Below are positions 28,203 to 37,293 of a stretch of 64,000 bases of DNA, in pieces. Position 1 is the stretch's first letter. Each line of letters starts with the position of its first letter. The position numbers and the translations under genes are program-made. The notes below the pieces were generated by a model. That model searched no databases and was not told where the DNA came from. It saw nothing but the letters and a program-made list of their open reading frames with translations. The DNA comes from Spirochaetales bacterium. Its GTDB lineage: Bacteria > Spirochaetota > Spirochaetia > Treponematales > UBA12059. Where the stretch lies: contig JAFGJV010000047.1 in the NCBI GenBank assembly GCA_016928955.1, positions 1 through 64,000 of the forward strand, given 5' to 3'.

Positions 28203-28709
28203 TTACTGGCTGACGGTGGCCGAGGTGACCACCACGTCCGTCAGGGGCACGTTCTGGTGGGGATAGCGGTCGCCGGTCTTGACTGCCGCTATGGCGTCCA
28301 CCGTGTCCATGCCTGACACCACCTTGCCGAACACGCAGTAGCCCCAGCCGCGCTCGTTTTTTCCGCTGTGGTTCAGGCCGGCGTTGTCGACCAGATTGAT
28401 GAAGAACTGGCTGGTGGCGCTGTGCGGGTCGGATGTCCGGGCCATGGACAGGGTACCGCGCTCGTTCTTGGCGCCATTGTCCGCCTCGTTCTGTATGGGC
28501 TGGCCGTTGGGCTTTTCCTTCATGCCGGCCACCAGCCCGCCGCCCTGCACCACAAAACCGGGTATGACGCGGTGGAAGATGGTGCCGTCATAAAAACTGG
28601 ACGTTACGTAGTCCAGGAAATTCTTTACCGTTATGGGGCTTTTGTTCTCGAACAGCTCGACACTGAAGTCACCCACGCTCGTCTTGAACACTACAACTGG
28701 ATTAGGCAT
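28203..28709 (-). CDS. Cytoplasmic cyclophilin-type peptidyl-prolyl isomerase
   Basis: FHRVIPGFVVQGGG…GTLSMARTSDPHSATSQFFINL. Confidence 0.94.
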   Translation of the reverse strand: MPNPVVVFKTSVGDFSVELFENKSPITVKNFLDYVTSSFYDGTIFHRVIPGFVVQGGGLVAGMKEKPNGQPIQNEADNGAKNERGTLSMARTSDPHSATSQFFINLVDNAGLNHSGKNERGWGYCVFGKVVSGMDTVDAIAAVKTGDRYPHQNVPLTDVVVTSATVSQ

Positions 28710-28852
28710 GCAAAACGCTCCTCTCATGCTTGTTACGGCAACCCGGCAAGCATACCGTGGGCCGGAGCGGGCTTACAAGCCCGGCCTGGAGCTTTACAAC
28801 GGCGGGAGCGCCGCCTACAATGCGTACAGTCGTACCCCCAGGAGGCCATAAC

Positions 28853-29539
28853 GTGACCACTGTCCTGTCCCTCGGAGGCTCCATCGTCGCGCCGGACGGC
28901 CCGGATCCCGATTTCCTGAAAAAATTCGCGGCCGTTGTCAGGGCCTGGCTTGCCGCGGACGCCGAGCGCCGCTTGATACTGGTCGTAGGCGGCGGAGGTC
29001 CGGCCAGGACCTGGCAGAAGGCGTACCGCGCCTGCGCTTCCGAGGCAGACGCCGACGCCCAGGACTGGATAGGCATCATGGCCACCCGGCTGAACGCCCA
29101 GCTGGTGCGCAGTCTCTTCCTGGATCTCTGTCCCCACGAGGTGGTCACCGATCCCACGTCGGTCACCGTGTTCGGAGGGCGCATACTGGTGGGCTCGGGA
29201 TGGAAGCCGGGTTTTTCCACGGATTACGACGCCGTGGTGCTGGCCGAGCGCTTTGGAGCCACCGAACTGATCAACCTGTCCAACATAGCCAAGGTGTACA
29301 GCGCGGATCCCAAGGTGGATCCGGCGGCCAAGCCCGTGGACTCCATGTCCTGGGACGATTTCAGGGCCATGGTGGGCGACGAGTGGGTGCCGGGTAAAAA
29401 TGTCCCCTTTGACCCGGTTGCGTCGCGCCGAGCCCATGAGCTTGGCATAAAGGTGGTATTCGCCGCCGGTTCGAACCTGGACAACCTGCGGGCTATCCTG
29501 GACGGCACGACCTTTGAGGGAACGGTCATAGGCGCCTGA
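28853..29539 (+). CDS. UMP kinase-like amino-acid kinase family protein (archaeal-type PyrH-like)
   Basis: VLSLGGSIVAPDGPD, LILVVGGGGPARTW, LINLSNIAKVYSADPKVDPAAKP; SD AGGAGG upstream of GTG start. Confidence 0.82.
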   Translation: MTTVLSLGGSIVAPDGPDPDFLKKFAAVVRAWLAADAERRLILVVGGGGPARTWQKAYRACASEADADAQDWIGIMATRLNAQLVRSLFLDLCPHEVVTDPTSVTVFGGRILVGSGWKPGFSTDYDAVVLAERFGATELINLSNIAKVYSADPKVDPAAKPVDSMSWDDFRAMVGDEWVPGKNVPFDPVASRRAHELGIKVVFAAGSNLDNLRAILDGTTFEGTVIGA

Positions 29540-29553
29540 GCCGGGAAGGGGTC

Positions 29554-30204
29554 TCAGTCCAGGTGCGCCCTGCACGTCATGGAGAACAGCTCCTGGGTGT
29601 GGCTATAGGCTTTTTCTCTGGGAGGGAAGCCCGCGTCGAACTCGGCCGCCTTGGCCGGGTCTAGATTGTACGCGTCGCTATAAAAAAAGCGGTATGCCTT
29701 TGGAGCTTTGAAAAAATCCGGCCTGAGGGGCAGTACGAGCAGGCCGAGCGGGTGGCGTCCTTGCGGATCGGACACGTTCAGGTCCACGCAGTTGCGGAAG
29801 CCGCTTTTACAGTAGTTGTGCGGGTCTCCCAGGATCACTATGGCCGGGTAAGCGCGTTCCTCCGCCAAGGAGCGCGTGCGGGTTATGAGCGCGGTGCCTA
29901 TGCCCCGCCGCTGATAATCCGGATGGACGCACAGGGGGCCAAACGTCAGGGTGTCCACGGATATGCCCGCGGGGTCCACCAGCCTGGAGCTGGTGCATAT
30001 GATGCTTCCAACCAACCTGCCGTCAACAAGGGCCACCAGTTCCAGGTCCGGAATGTAATCGGGGTGCTCGCGCATCGTGTGCGCGAGGTAGTGCTCGTCG
30101 CAGCCGGGTACATACAGGTTCCAGAAGGCGTCCCTGGTCAGTTCCTCCACGGCCCGGTACTCGCTGGGGCGCACCTGGCGGATATCCGCTTGTATCGTCG
30201 TCAT
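29554..30204 (-). CDS. GNAT-family N-acetyltransferase
   Basis: Acetyl-CoA motif LCVHPDYQRRGIGTALITRTRSLAEERAYPAIVILGDPHNYCKSGF. Confidence 0.92.
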   Translation of the reverse strand: MTTIQADIRQVRPSEYRAVEELTRDAFWNLYVPGCDEHYLAHTMREHPDYIPDLELVALVDGRLVGSIICTSSRLVDPAGISVDTLTFGPLCVHPDYQRRGIGTALITRTRSLAEERAYPAIVILGDPHNYCKSGFRNCVDLNVSDPQGRHPLGLLVLPLRPDFFKAPKAYRFFYSDAYNLDPAKAAEFDAGFPPREKAYSHTQELFSMTCRAHLD

Positions 30205-31136
30205 TCGGTTCCCGCTATGCTGTCCAGGATGGCCTTGTAGCGCTGTGCGTAATCGTCCCGGCCCGTGTTTGCCGCCAGTTCGATCAGGACGACCAGGCAG
30301 CGCCGGGCGTCGTCCACGCGGTTCATGGCCACCCACAGGCCGAATGCCCGCCTATAGAAGTTGAATGCGTCGTTCTCAAGGCCCGCCTTGCGTTTGAGGC
30401 TGCCCAAAGCCTCCAGGTCGGATCCTATGCCCAGGGTGTTTTCGGCGGTCTTGTCCGCCGCCAGGGCGCGTTGGGCCCATATCAGGGCGTCAGCGGTCTT
30501 TCCTTGGGCGTTCGTGATGGACGCCAGCACGTAGCGATTGGATCCGAGCTCGACCCACAGTTTTGCCCGCTCGTTGGCGGACTCGGCCTTCAGCACGTAG
30601 TCGTAGGCCGTTTCCAGGTCGCCCCGGGCCATGGCGGTCACGCCTATGTTGTGCGCCACCACCGCCCATACGGGGTCGCCGGACGGAGCCAGGTCCTCGG
30701 CGTCGCTGAAAAACAGGTCGGCGCTTTCAAGATCGCCCCGGCGGTGGGCCAGCTCGCCCAGGTTTGACAGGCCCAGGGCTATGAGGGCGGCCTTGCCGTA
30801 TGCCCGAGCGTCGGTCAGGGCGTCGCCGAACTCCCTGGCCGCGTCATCCAGGCGGCCCAGGGCCATGAACGAGCGTCCGAGCGAATTGCGCGCCTTGATG
30901 GAGCCTTCCACATTGTCTACGCTGAGGTTGGCGTCCAGGGCTTCCGTGTAGTACTGGACCGCGGACGCGTACTGGCCCAGGAAGTAGAACCCGTCGGCCA
31001 GGGCAAGGTATTCGGCCGCCTCGTTTTTCTTCTCTACCACGGCGGCCTGGCGTTTGGGCGCGGACGAGCATGAGGCCAGGCCCAGTACCAGGGCCGCGGC
31101 CAGGCAGCGCCTAAGGACCACGCTGAAGGCTTTCAT
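30201..31136 (-). CDS. TPR-repeat lipoprotein
   Basis: Lipobox LGLASC; TPR-like repeats. Confidence 0.8.
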   Translation of the reverse strand: MKAFSVVLRRCLAAALVLGLASCSSAPKRQAAVVEKKNEAAEYLALADGFYFLGQYASAVQYYTEALDANLSVDNVEGSIKARNSLGRSFMALGRLDDAAREFGDALTDARAYGKAALIALGLSNLGELAHRRGDLESADLFFSDAEDLAPSGDPVWAVVAHNIGVTAMARGDLETAYDYVLKAESANERAKLWVELGSNRYVLASITNAQGKTADALIWAQRALAADKTAENTLGIGSDLEALGSLKRKAGLENDAFNFYRRAFGLWVAMNRVDDARRCLVVLIELAANTGRDDYAQRYKAILDSIAGTE

Positions 31137-32251
31137 TCGAAGCTCCCTTCCCGCATGCTGCCGTAGAGGGAACCCTGCTCCGCGGATTCGGTGATGCCGC
31201 CGCGTATCAGGGGGTTGTTCTTGACGCCTTCCAGCACGTCCTGAGCCTGCTGTATGGCCACGCGGGTTTCGTTGAGTACGGCGGCTATTTTGGGCATCTC
31301 GCCGTTCAGGCCGGTGACTATGCCCTGAAGGCTCCTGACTGCCGCCTCGATCTCCTCGACAATGGATATGATGTGCTTGTACAGGGCGTTGTCGTCGTCC
31401 AGGAGCGTTTTGAGCGACCCTTTGGGATCCAGCAGCTTGGGTATGAGGCCTGTGGGGTCGGCCAGTTCGTCGCTGGCCAGGGCCAGGTTGCCCGTTACCG
31501 TGCCCACGTCCTTGGTGACCACCTGCAGGGCCAACACCAGGGACGATACCTGGTCCAAAAGGCCCGCCGTGCGCGCCTGCACGTCCGCCACGATGGCGTC
31601 TACCCTGTCCATGGTGCGCGGTATCTTGGCCACGCCGCGCGACAGGTCTTCCACAATGGTGCCCGCGGGACCGGAGCTCTGTCCGGCCAGGGCCCGGTTC
31701 ACTTCCGTCAGCGTGCGGTTGATGGTAACCACGGTTTTGTTGACGTTCTCAAGGAGGGGGTTCACCCCGGCCAAAAGCCGCGTGATGGTGTCGTCCTTGG
31801 GCGGAATAAGCACCAGGCCCTGCTCTATCCATGCCTGGCCGTCAGCGGAGTCGGCCGTGGCTATGAACTCGCCCTCGGGCAGCGGCTCGTCGCCCGTGCC
31901 GGGATGGAAGAGGAGCGACGATCCCAGGCCGATGGGCGACACGGTCAGTTCCAGCAGGCTGTAGCGTCGGACCAGGTGGTAGTACGTGTCGTATATGTGG
32001 AAATACACGTCCACCTTGTTGTCGTCGTTAAGGCTGATCTTGTCTATCTTGCCCACGGTGAAGCCGTTCATCACTATGGCCGTGCCCGGGGACACGCCGT
32101 TGGCGGACGAGAAGACCGTCCAGAACGAGTAGTCCTTGGCGAACCAGCGCTGGTTCACCCCCACCAGGATGACGATCACCGCCAGCATGGCCAGCGCCAC
32201 GATGATGAACAGGCCCACAATCTGGTCGGCGTACTTGATCTTGAATTTCAT
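31133..32251 (-). CDS. mlaD: MlaD/MCE-domain protein
   Basis: Single N-terminal TM, MCE core (SFWTVFSSANGVSPGTAIVMNGFTVGKIDKISL), long helical tail; adjacent to MlaE/MlaF-like genes. Confidence 0.88.
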   Translation of the reverse strand: MKFKIKYADQIVGLFIIVALAMLAVIVILVGVNQRWFAKDYSFWTVFSSANGVSPGTAIVMNGFTVGKIDKISLNDDNKVDVYFHIYDTYYHLVRRYSLLELTVSPIGLGSSLLFHPGTGDEPLPEGEFIATADSADGQAWIEQGLVLIPPKDDTITRLLAGVNPLLENVNKTVVTINRTLTEVNRALAGQSSGPAGTIVEDLSRGVAKIPRTMDRVDAIVADVQARTAGLLDQVSSLVLALQVVTKDVGTVTGNLALASDELADPTGLIPKLLDPKGSLKTLLDDDNALYKHIISIVEEIEAAVRSLQGIVTGLNGEMPKIAAVLNETRVAIQQAQDVLEGVKNNPLIRGGITESAEQGSLYGSMREGSFE

Positions 32252-33081
32252 ACATCGCTCCGCTGTGACATTTCCGATCCCGCCTCTGCCTGCCCCGCGC
32301 TTGGCTTGGGCCCGACCCTGTCGCCGCGCGCCCTGAGCCGCGCCAGGGTTACGTCCAGTTCGCTTTCCGCCTTGGCGACCGTTTCTTCGTAGCGGCCAAA
32401 GGCCAGGAGGGCGCCGGATTTCAGCACCCCGAGGCAATCGGCGTAGCGATACGCCAGCTCGGAGTTGTTCGTCGTTATGATCACGGTTTTCCCCCGGCTT
32501 TTGAGCTCGGACAGCACCTCGTACAACTTGTCCATGCTGTCCTCGTCCAGGCTTGAGCCCGGGTCGTCCATGAATACCAGGCTCGGGTCGTGGACCAGGG
32601 CGCGGGCTATGGATACCAGCTTCTGCTCGCCCGACGACAGGTCCACCGGACGGAGGGCCAAACCCTCGGTCCAGCCCAGCCGGGACAGCGTGGCCCGTAC
32701 TTTTTCCGCCAGCTCGGCCTGGTTGAGCTTGGGCTGGTGCACCCGCAGCGGTATGGCCACGTTGTCCTGGATGCTGGTATTTGCCCAGAGGGCCGCGTCC
32801 TGGAACACAAAGCCGCTGGCCGCCCGGAAGGCAAGTTCCTCCTTGCGGCCGAAGCGGCCCATATCTTGCCCGCGGAACAGCACGACCCCTTCCGCCGGCG
32901 GCAGAAGCCCGGCGGCCATCTTGATCAGCGAGCTCTTGCCCGAGCCCGTGGAGCCGAGTATCACCGTGGTGGCGCCTTCTGGGAAGGCCACCGACAGACG
33001 CTTGAACACCTCGTATTCGCCCGATACCGCCGTGGCGTCGCGCAATTCTATGGCCGCGGTGGCCGCGGTGGCGTCAGGCAT
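32248..33081 (-). CDS. mlaF: MlaF-like ABC ATPase
   Basis: Walker A LGSTGSGKSSL, LSSGEQKLVSIARALVHDP, position next to MlaE/MlaD. Confidence 0.88.
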   Translation of the reverse strand: MPDATAATAAIELRDATAVSGEYEVFKRLSVAFPEGATTVILGSTGSGKSSLIKMAAGLLPPAEGVVLFRGQDMGRFGRKEELAFRAASGFVFQDAALWANTSIQDNVAIPLRVHQPKLNQAELAEKVRATLSRLGWTEGLALRPVDLSSGEQKLVSIARALVHDPSLVFMDDPGSSLDEDSMDKLYEVLSELKSRGKTVIITTNNSELAYRYADCLGVLKSGALLAFGRYEETVAKAESELDVTLARLRARGDRVGPKPSAGQAEAGSEMSQRSDV

Positions 33082-33862
33082 ACTGCATAAGGGTGACCAC
33101 GACGTCGGTCACGATGATCAGGATGAAGCTCTGGCCCACGGCCCTGATGCCGGCCACCGGAATTTCCGTGCTTGCCCGGTTCACGGAGAAGCCCTGGTAG
33201 GTGGACACCACGGATACCACCATGCCGAACACCAGGGCCTTCATGATGCCCGACAGCACGTCGGTGACGGTCAGAATGGAAAGGAGCTTGCCCATGTACT
33301 CGATGATGGGCGTCGGCGTCGGATTCAAGAATTGGGCGACCACGTACGAACCAAGGAGCCCGAACAGGTTGAAATACACGGTCAGGATGACGATGGATAC
33401 CGTGACGCCTATGACGCGCGGCACCACCAGGTAGGATATGGGATTCAGGCCTACTGCCATGTACGCTTCTATCTCGTGGTGGACGACCATGGTGCCCAGC
33501 TCGGTGGCTATGGCCGTGCCCGAGCGGGCCGTGATCACAAAGGCCGTGAGCAGGGGGCCGAGTTCCCTGGTGATGACGATGATCAGCATGCTGTACATCA
33601 GCTGGCTCTGGCCGAACTGCTGCTGTATGCTGGAGCCTATCACGTTGACGGCCGCCCCTATGGCTATGGCCATGATGGCCGTTATGCCCAGCGCCTCGTA
33701 CCCGGTGAAAAGTATCTGATTCCGCAGCACCCAGTATCCCACCTGGCTCTTGCGGAAGAAGCGGCCGGTCTCCTTGAGCACCTCGTAGAAAAACCCTAGG
33801 GCGTACAGGAGCCTGGATGAGTAGGATCGGGCTTTGGAGCCGAGGGAGGAAAGGAGCTTCAT
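33074..33862 (-). CDS. mlaE: MlaE-like ABC permease
   Basis: TRELGPLLTAFVITARSGTAIATELGTMVVHHEIEAYMAVGLNPISYLVVPRVIG is the MlaE family signature. Confidence 0.93.
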   Translation of the reverse strand: MKLLSSLGSKARSYSSRLLYALGFFYEVLKETGRFFRKSQVGYWVLRNQILFTGYEALGITAIMAIAIGAAVNVIGSSIQQQFGQSQLMYSMLIIVITRELGPLLTAFVITARSGTAIATELGTMVVHHEIEAYMAVGLNPISYLVVPRVIGVTVSIVILTVYFNLFGLLGSYVVAQFLNPTPTPIIEYMGKLLSILTVTDVLSGIMKALVFGMVVSVVSTYQGFSVNRASTEIPVAGIRAVGQSFILIIVTDVVVTLMQYA

Positions 33863-33875
33863 AGCGCTTACGCAC

Positions 33876-33904
33876 AGTATCGCCCGCCTTTCCCTTCTTT
33901 TCAA
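33876..33904 (-). promoter_or_regulatory. Candidate sigma70 promoter TTGAAA-N17-GATACT for mlaEFD operon
   Basis: Consensus-like hexamers, 17-bp spacer; ATG about 13 nt beyond the -10. Confidence 0.6.
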
Positions 33905-34067
33905 CGGGCGGGCGGGCGGCTTTGGGCGCGGCGCGGAGAAAATATATGGATTCGCGCCCGATTTGTGGGTATTATAAACCCTGGATCGACAAAATCGCGG
34001 CGCCGCACGGGCCGCGATCCGGGCGCCCGCGAGCGGGGCCCCATACCGAAGCCGGATGGAGGATGCC

Positions 34068-34670
34068 ATGACCCACGACCTTGCCTCTGCACAGACAGCC
34101 CGCGGTCTTGAGCCGCTCAGGCAGGCGACCATAGACCGCCTGACGGACGCGTTCGCGGCCGACTATATATCCATGGACGAGTACGAGCGCAGGGCTGCCC
34201 TTGCCAGCTCGGCGACCATGCCGGCCGCCCTCGACGAGCTGGTTGTTGACCTGCCAGCCCAGGCTCCCAGGCCCGAGAGTCCCGGTGTCCGGGCGCGTTC
34301 CCGCCTTTCCAGCCATCTGGTCGGCGCACCGCCCGTTACCACGGGTTGCGTCATGGGCGACCGCCACCTCACGGGCAACTGGCTCACCAGCGACCGCGTT
34401 TCCACTTTTACCGTCATGGGTTCCACCAAGATAGACCTCCGGGACTCGGACCTGCCCCCGGGCGCCACGCGCATCGAGGTGTTCAACCTCATGGGCGAGA
34501 CGCAGATTGTGGTGCCCCGGGACCTGCCCGTGCGCTTGTCGGCCTTCGCCCTGATGGCAGAAAGCCGCGCCGACCGCAACGTCAACCAGCAAACCCGAGG
34601 CGCCGACAGCTGGATCGAGGTAAGCGGTTTTGTGATGATGGGCGAGCTCAGGGTCAGGGCCCTGGACTGA
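34068..34670 (+). CDS. DUF1707/LiaF-like cell-wall stress protein
   Basis: DRLTDAFAADYISMDEYERRAALASSA (DUF1707-like) and VMGSTKIDLRDSDLPPGATRIEVFNLMGETQIVVP (LiaF-like C-terminus). Confidence 0.78.
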   Translation: MTHDLASAQTARGLEPLRQATIDRLTDAFAADYISMDEYERRAALASSATMPAALDELVVDLPAQAPRPESPGVRARSRLSSHLVGAPPVTTGCVMGDRHLTGNWLTSDRVSTFTVMGSTKIDLRDSDLPPGATRIEVFNLMGETQIVVPRDLPVRLSAFALMAESRADRNVNQQTRGADSWIEVSGFVMMGELRVRALD

Positions 34671-34713
34671 CGCGCTAACGCCGACCGGACGCTGAAGACG
34701 ATAGGAGCATACA

Positions 34714-34959
34714 GTGACTGTGGAAGTTCTCGGGGTTCTTCTGCCTTTTGGCCTGGCGGGACTGACCTTTGGGTTTATCCTGCTTCTGAGCAGGAGCAAG
34801 ACCAGGATCCAGGAGCTCAAGCTCAAGAAGGAAATCATGGAGCTTGAGCTGAGGAAGACCGAGGCCCAAATGGCCGCTCTGGACGCCGAGAATGCGCGGC
34901 ATGACCGACTGCTGGCCGCCCGCATAGAGGATGCGGCCAGGAGCGGCGGGGGGAACTAG
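34714..34959 (+). CDS. Small membrane/coiled-coil hypothetical protein
   Basis: One TM plus charged helix; good ORF between annotated genes. Confidence 0.55.
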   Translation: MTVEVLGVLLPFGLAGLTFGFILLLSRSKTRIQELKLKKEIMELELRKTEAQMAALDAENARHDRLLAARIEDAARSGGGN

Positions 34960-34980
34960 CTTTCTTCCGATGCCGGCCTT

Positions 34981-36405
34981 TTAGATTTTGTCTATGAGCA
35001 TAGAGCACTTGCCCGAGGGTATGGGCAGGGTCTTTTTCTTCTTGTTCAGCACATTGATGGTGAAATAGTACAGTTTCTCGGACTCCATGTGGATTTCCCA
35101 GCCGCGACCGCTCTTGTTCGACAATATGGTCACCATGTTGCGCTTGAGACTCAGGTTCTCTATGCCCATGATTTCCAGGTTGGGGATGATCCAGTCCACG
35201 GTTTTGCGCGGCAACGACACCGCAAGCCCTATGATGTTCTCTATCATGAGCGCGATGGTGGCAAGTCCGGCAAAAGCCAGGTACTGGGGTCTTGGCCAGT
35301 CGGGCTTGTCCGGCCACACCGCCTTGCCTTCATTCTGGGGCTGGTAGGCCTCCCAGAGCACCTGGTGCCGCTCGCCGTTGGGGTGGGCTGAGTCCAGGAT
35401 GAAATATAGGTGCCGGATGGCGCAGTCCCGGGCCAGTTCCCACTGGTTGTACTTTTCAAGCCCCTTGATCACCATATATGTGAAATGCGGCAACACCGAG
35501 CCGTTGTAGCCCAGCCCGCGTTTGTCGTACAGCTCGTTGTCCGCCGACAAGGTGGGGAAGGGGTTCTCGGTTCCAAAGGTCGCCGGATCGGTGAGGTGGG
35601 CTATCAGGGCTTCCGCGCGCTCCTCGTTGGGAATCTCGGCCAGAAGGGGCCATATGCCGCCAATGGTCTTGATGCGTACCTGGCGCTCGCCGGCGTCTAT
35701 GTCGTAGTAGTAGCCGTCGTCGGCGTTCCACATCATGTTGTTGATACGCGTCTTGAGCGAGAAATAGTTGCGTTTGTACTGGAAGCTGGTGTCTTTGTCG
35801 TTCAGGATGTCGCCAAGGGCGGACATGTACAGGGCGTTGATGGCCATGGCCGCGTTGAAGTCCACGTGGTACACGGCCCCGTCCCTGGGCGAGTTGCGCA
35901 TGCCCGTGGCAGCCACTGGTACCTCGTACAGGCCGTTGGGCTTTTTGAACGTGCCCTCGATCCAGGCGTAGTAGCGCTGGAGCACGGGCATCACTTCCTT
36001 GACCCTCTTTTTATTGGCCGACTTGTGGTACAGGTTATATTCGGCCCAGGCAAAGAGGGGCAACATCAGGCCTTCAGGGTTCTCTTTGTCCTTGACCGGC
36101 TTGCCGGACTCTACGTCGTATGCCCAGCGTATGGCGCCGTTCTTCTCCTGCTTGGAGTACAGGGCGTCAAGGCCGTTGGATGCAGCGTAGATGCGGTTCG
36201 AGTAGACCAGGAAGAACGACGAAAATATCTGCTCAAGCTGGTCCAGACGGTGCTGGGGAGGGTAATAGAAGAACTTCCCGCCGCCAATGCCGCTGGAAGT
36301 TCCGCCTGTTGCCCAGCAGTCGGCGACCCAGGCCCACGTCCGATCGTATATATCGACGAAGTCTTGGTCATAGAAGTGTATTCTAGGAAAATCCCGTTTA
36401 TTCAA
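34981..36405 (-). CDS. Glycoside hydrolase, (alpha/alpha)6-barrel trehalase/MGH1-like
   Basis: TTG start with SD; repeated aromatic helical-barrel segments (NGLYEVPVAATGMRNSPRDGAVYHVDFNAAMAINALYMSALGD; DKRGLGYNGSVLPHFTYMVIKGLEKY). Confidence 0.7.
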   Translation of the reverse strand: MNKRDFPRIHFYDQDFVDIYDRTWAWVADCWATGGTSSGIGGGKFFYYPPQHRLDQLEQIFSSFFLVYSNRIYAASNGLDALYSKQEKNGAIRWAYDVESGKPVKDKENPEGLMLPLFAWAEYNLYHKSANKKRVKEVMPVLQRYYAWIEGTFKKPNGLYEVPVAATGMRNSPRDGAVYHVDFNAAMAINALYMSALGDILNDKDTSFQYKRNYFSLKTRINNMMWNADDGYYYDIDAGERQVRIKTIGGIWPLLAEIPNEERAEALIAHLTDPATFGTENPFPTLSADNELYDKRGLGYNGSVLPHFTYMVIKGLEKYNQWELARDCAIRHLYFILDSAHPNGERHQVLWEAYQPQNEGKAVWPDKPDWPRPQYLAFAGLATIALMIENIIGLAVSLPRKTVDWIIPNLEIMGIENLSLKRNMVTILSNKSGRGWEIHMESEKLYYFTINVLNKKKKTLPIPSGKCSMLIDKI

Positions 36406-36502
36406 GGGTACCGCTCCCCTTTAATTCCTTTGCGAAAGTATCAATCAAACGCAAGATGTTGCAAGCCTTTTCAATCTAAATCTAGAAAAGCGACGGATAT
36501 AG

Positions 36503-36531
36503 AATATAATCGGCTCTCTATATTTTGTCAA
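36503..36531 (-). promoter_or_regulatory. Sigma70 promoter TTGACA-N17-TATATT for the GH gene
   Basis: Near-perfect consensus on the minus strand in an AT-rich intergenic island. Confidence 0.8.
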
Positions 36532-36657
36532 ATTCAATAATTCGTGGAGTGCCCCGGGCGCCGAACCCCTCCGGCGCAGGCGTGGGGCTCGGAAACAGGT
36601 GGATTCGGGCTTGATTTTTGTCCCGGTTATAGTAAATTCATAGCAGGATTCATTGGA

Positions 36658-36914
36658 GACCAGCGTCTGGATGGACGGTATGGTCGTTCACCGGAGCGAG
36701 CATGAGGAGGCCTTCATGGATGCTCCGCCGTTCCTCTGTGCGCCGGCTTGACCGGCGGGATCCTTGGGCCGTAAGGCTTGTTGTTGATCCGTGATTCCTC
36801 CGAAGGACGTCCGACTTCGGACCAAAGACGCGCCTTTTGTAAGGCGCCGCCCGGCGCGTTGGCGTACGGGCACTCATAACGGGCCGCCCCCCGACCGGGG
36901 CGGCCGTTTTTTTT
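36658..36914 (+). ncRNA. Unassigned multi-hairpin structured RNA candidate ending in an intrinsic terminator
   Basis: Consecutive hairpins at 36658-36685, 36693-36726, 36741-36757, 36809-36822, 36830-36847, then a G/C-rich stem and T8. No credible CDS. Confidence 0.65.
36882..36914 (+). terminator. Strong intrinsic terminator
   Basis: GGCCGCCCC-N6-GGGGCGGCC followed by G + TTTTTTTT. Confidence 0.9.
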
Positions 36915-36952
36915 CAAGAACGGCTTGCGAAAGGCCGATTCGTTGAGAAGAT

Positions 36953-37261
36953 ATGATTCTGACCTTGATCCGGACCGCCAAAAACGGCGCCATCCAGTAC
37001 TACACCCTCCACGATCGTCAGCCCTTGTTGACGGCTCCCTTTGCCCTGACCGCGGCCTGGCGGGTGGGTAACGGGCGGGAGCGGGAACGGGTATACGGTT
37101 TCGAGAGCAGGGCGGATATGGACGCCGCCCTGAGGCGCCTTTTTGCCCTGAGGATCAAAGCCGGGTACAGCCTGCTGTACAGCTTTCAGCGTCAGGGACC
37201 CGTGTTCACCCCGGGTGAAGGCAACACGGACAGCCAAAGGAGAACGGCGCGCGGAAGCTGA
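36953..37261 (+). CDS. Small WGR-like domain protein
   Basis: IQYYTLHDRQ…AWRVGNGRERERVYGFESRADMDAALRRLFALRIKAGYSLLY is WGR-like in layout. Confidence 0.5.
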   Translation: MILTLIRTAKNGAIQYYTLHDRQPLLTAPFALTAAWRVGNGRERERVYGFESRADMDAALRRLFALRIKAGYSLLYSFQRQGPVFTPGEGNTDSQRRTARGS

Positions 37262-37293
37262 GGATCAGCTCCGCAGCCCAGCGCACGCGGGCT

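Noticed and set aside
31373-32392. 339-aa + strand ORF across mlaD
   Set aside because: Antisense shadow of an MCE protein; no family features.
35410-36540. 376-aa + strand ORF over the GH gene
   Set aside because: Shadow ORF; the minus-strand gene has consensus promoter, SD and coherent domain.
36650-36917. Minus-strand 61-75 aa ORFs over the structured intergenic region
   Set aside because: Mutually overlapping in different frames, no SD, Arg-rich; better explained as the complement of a structured RNA.
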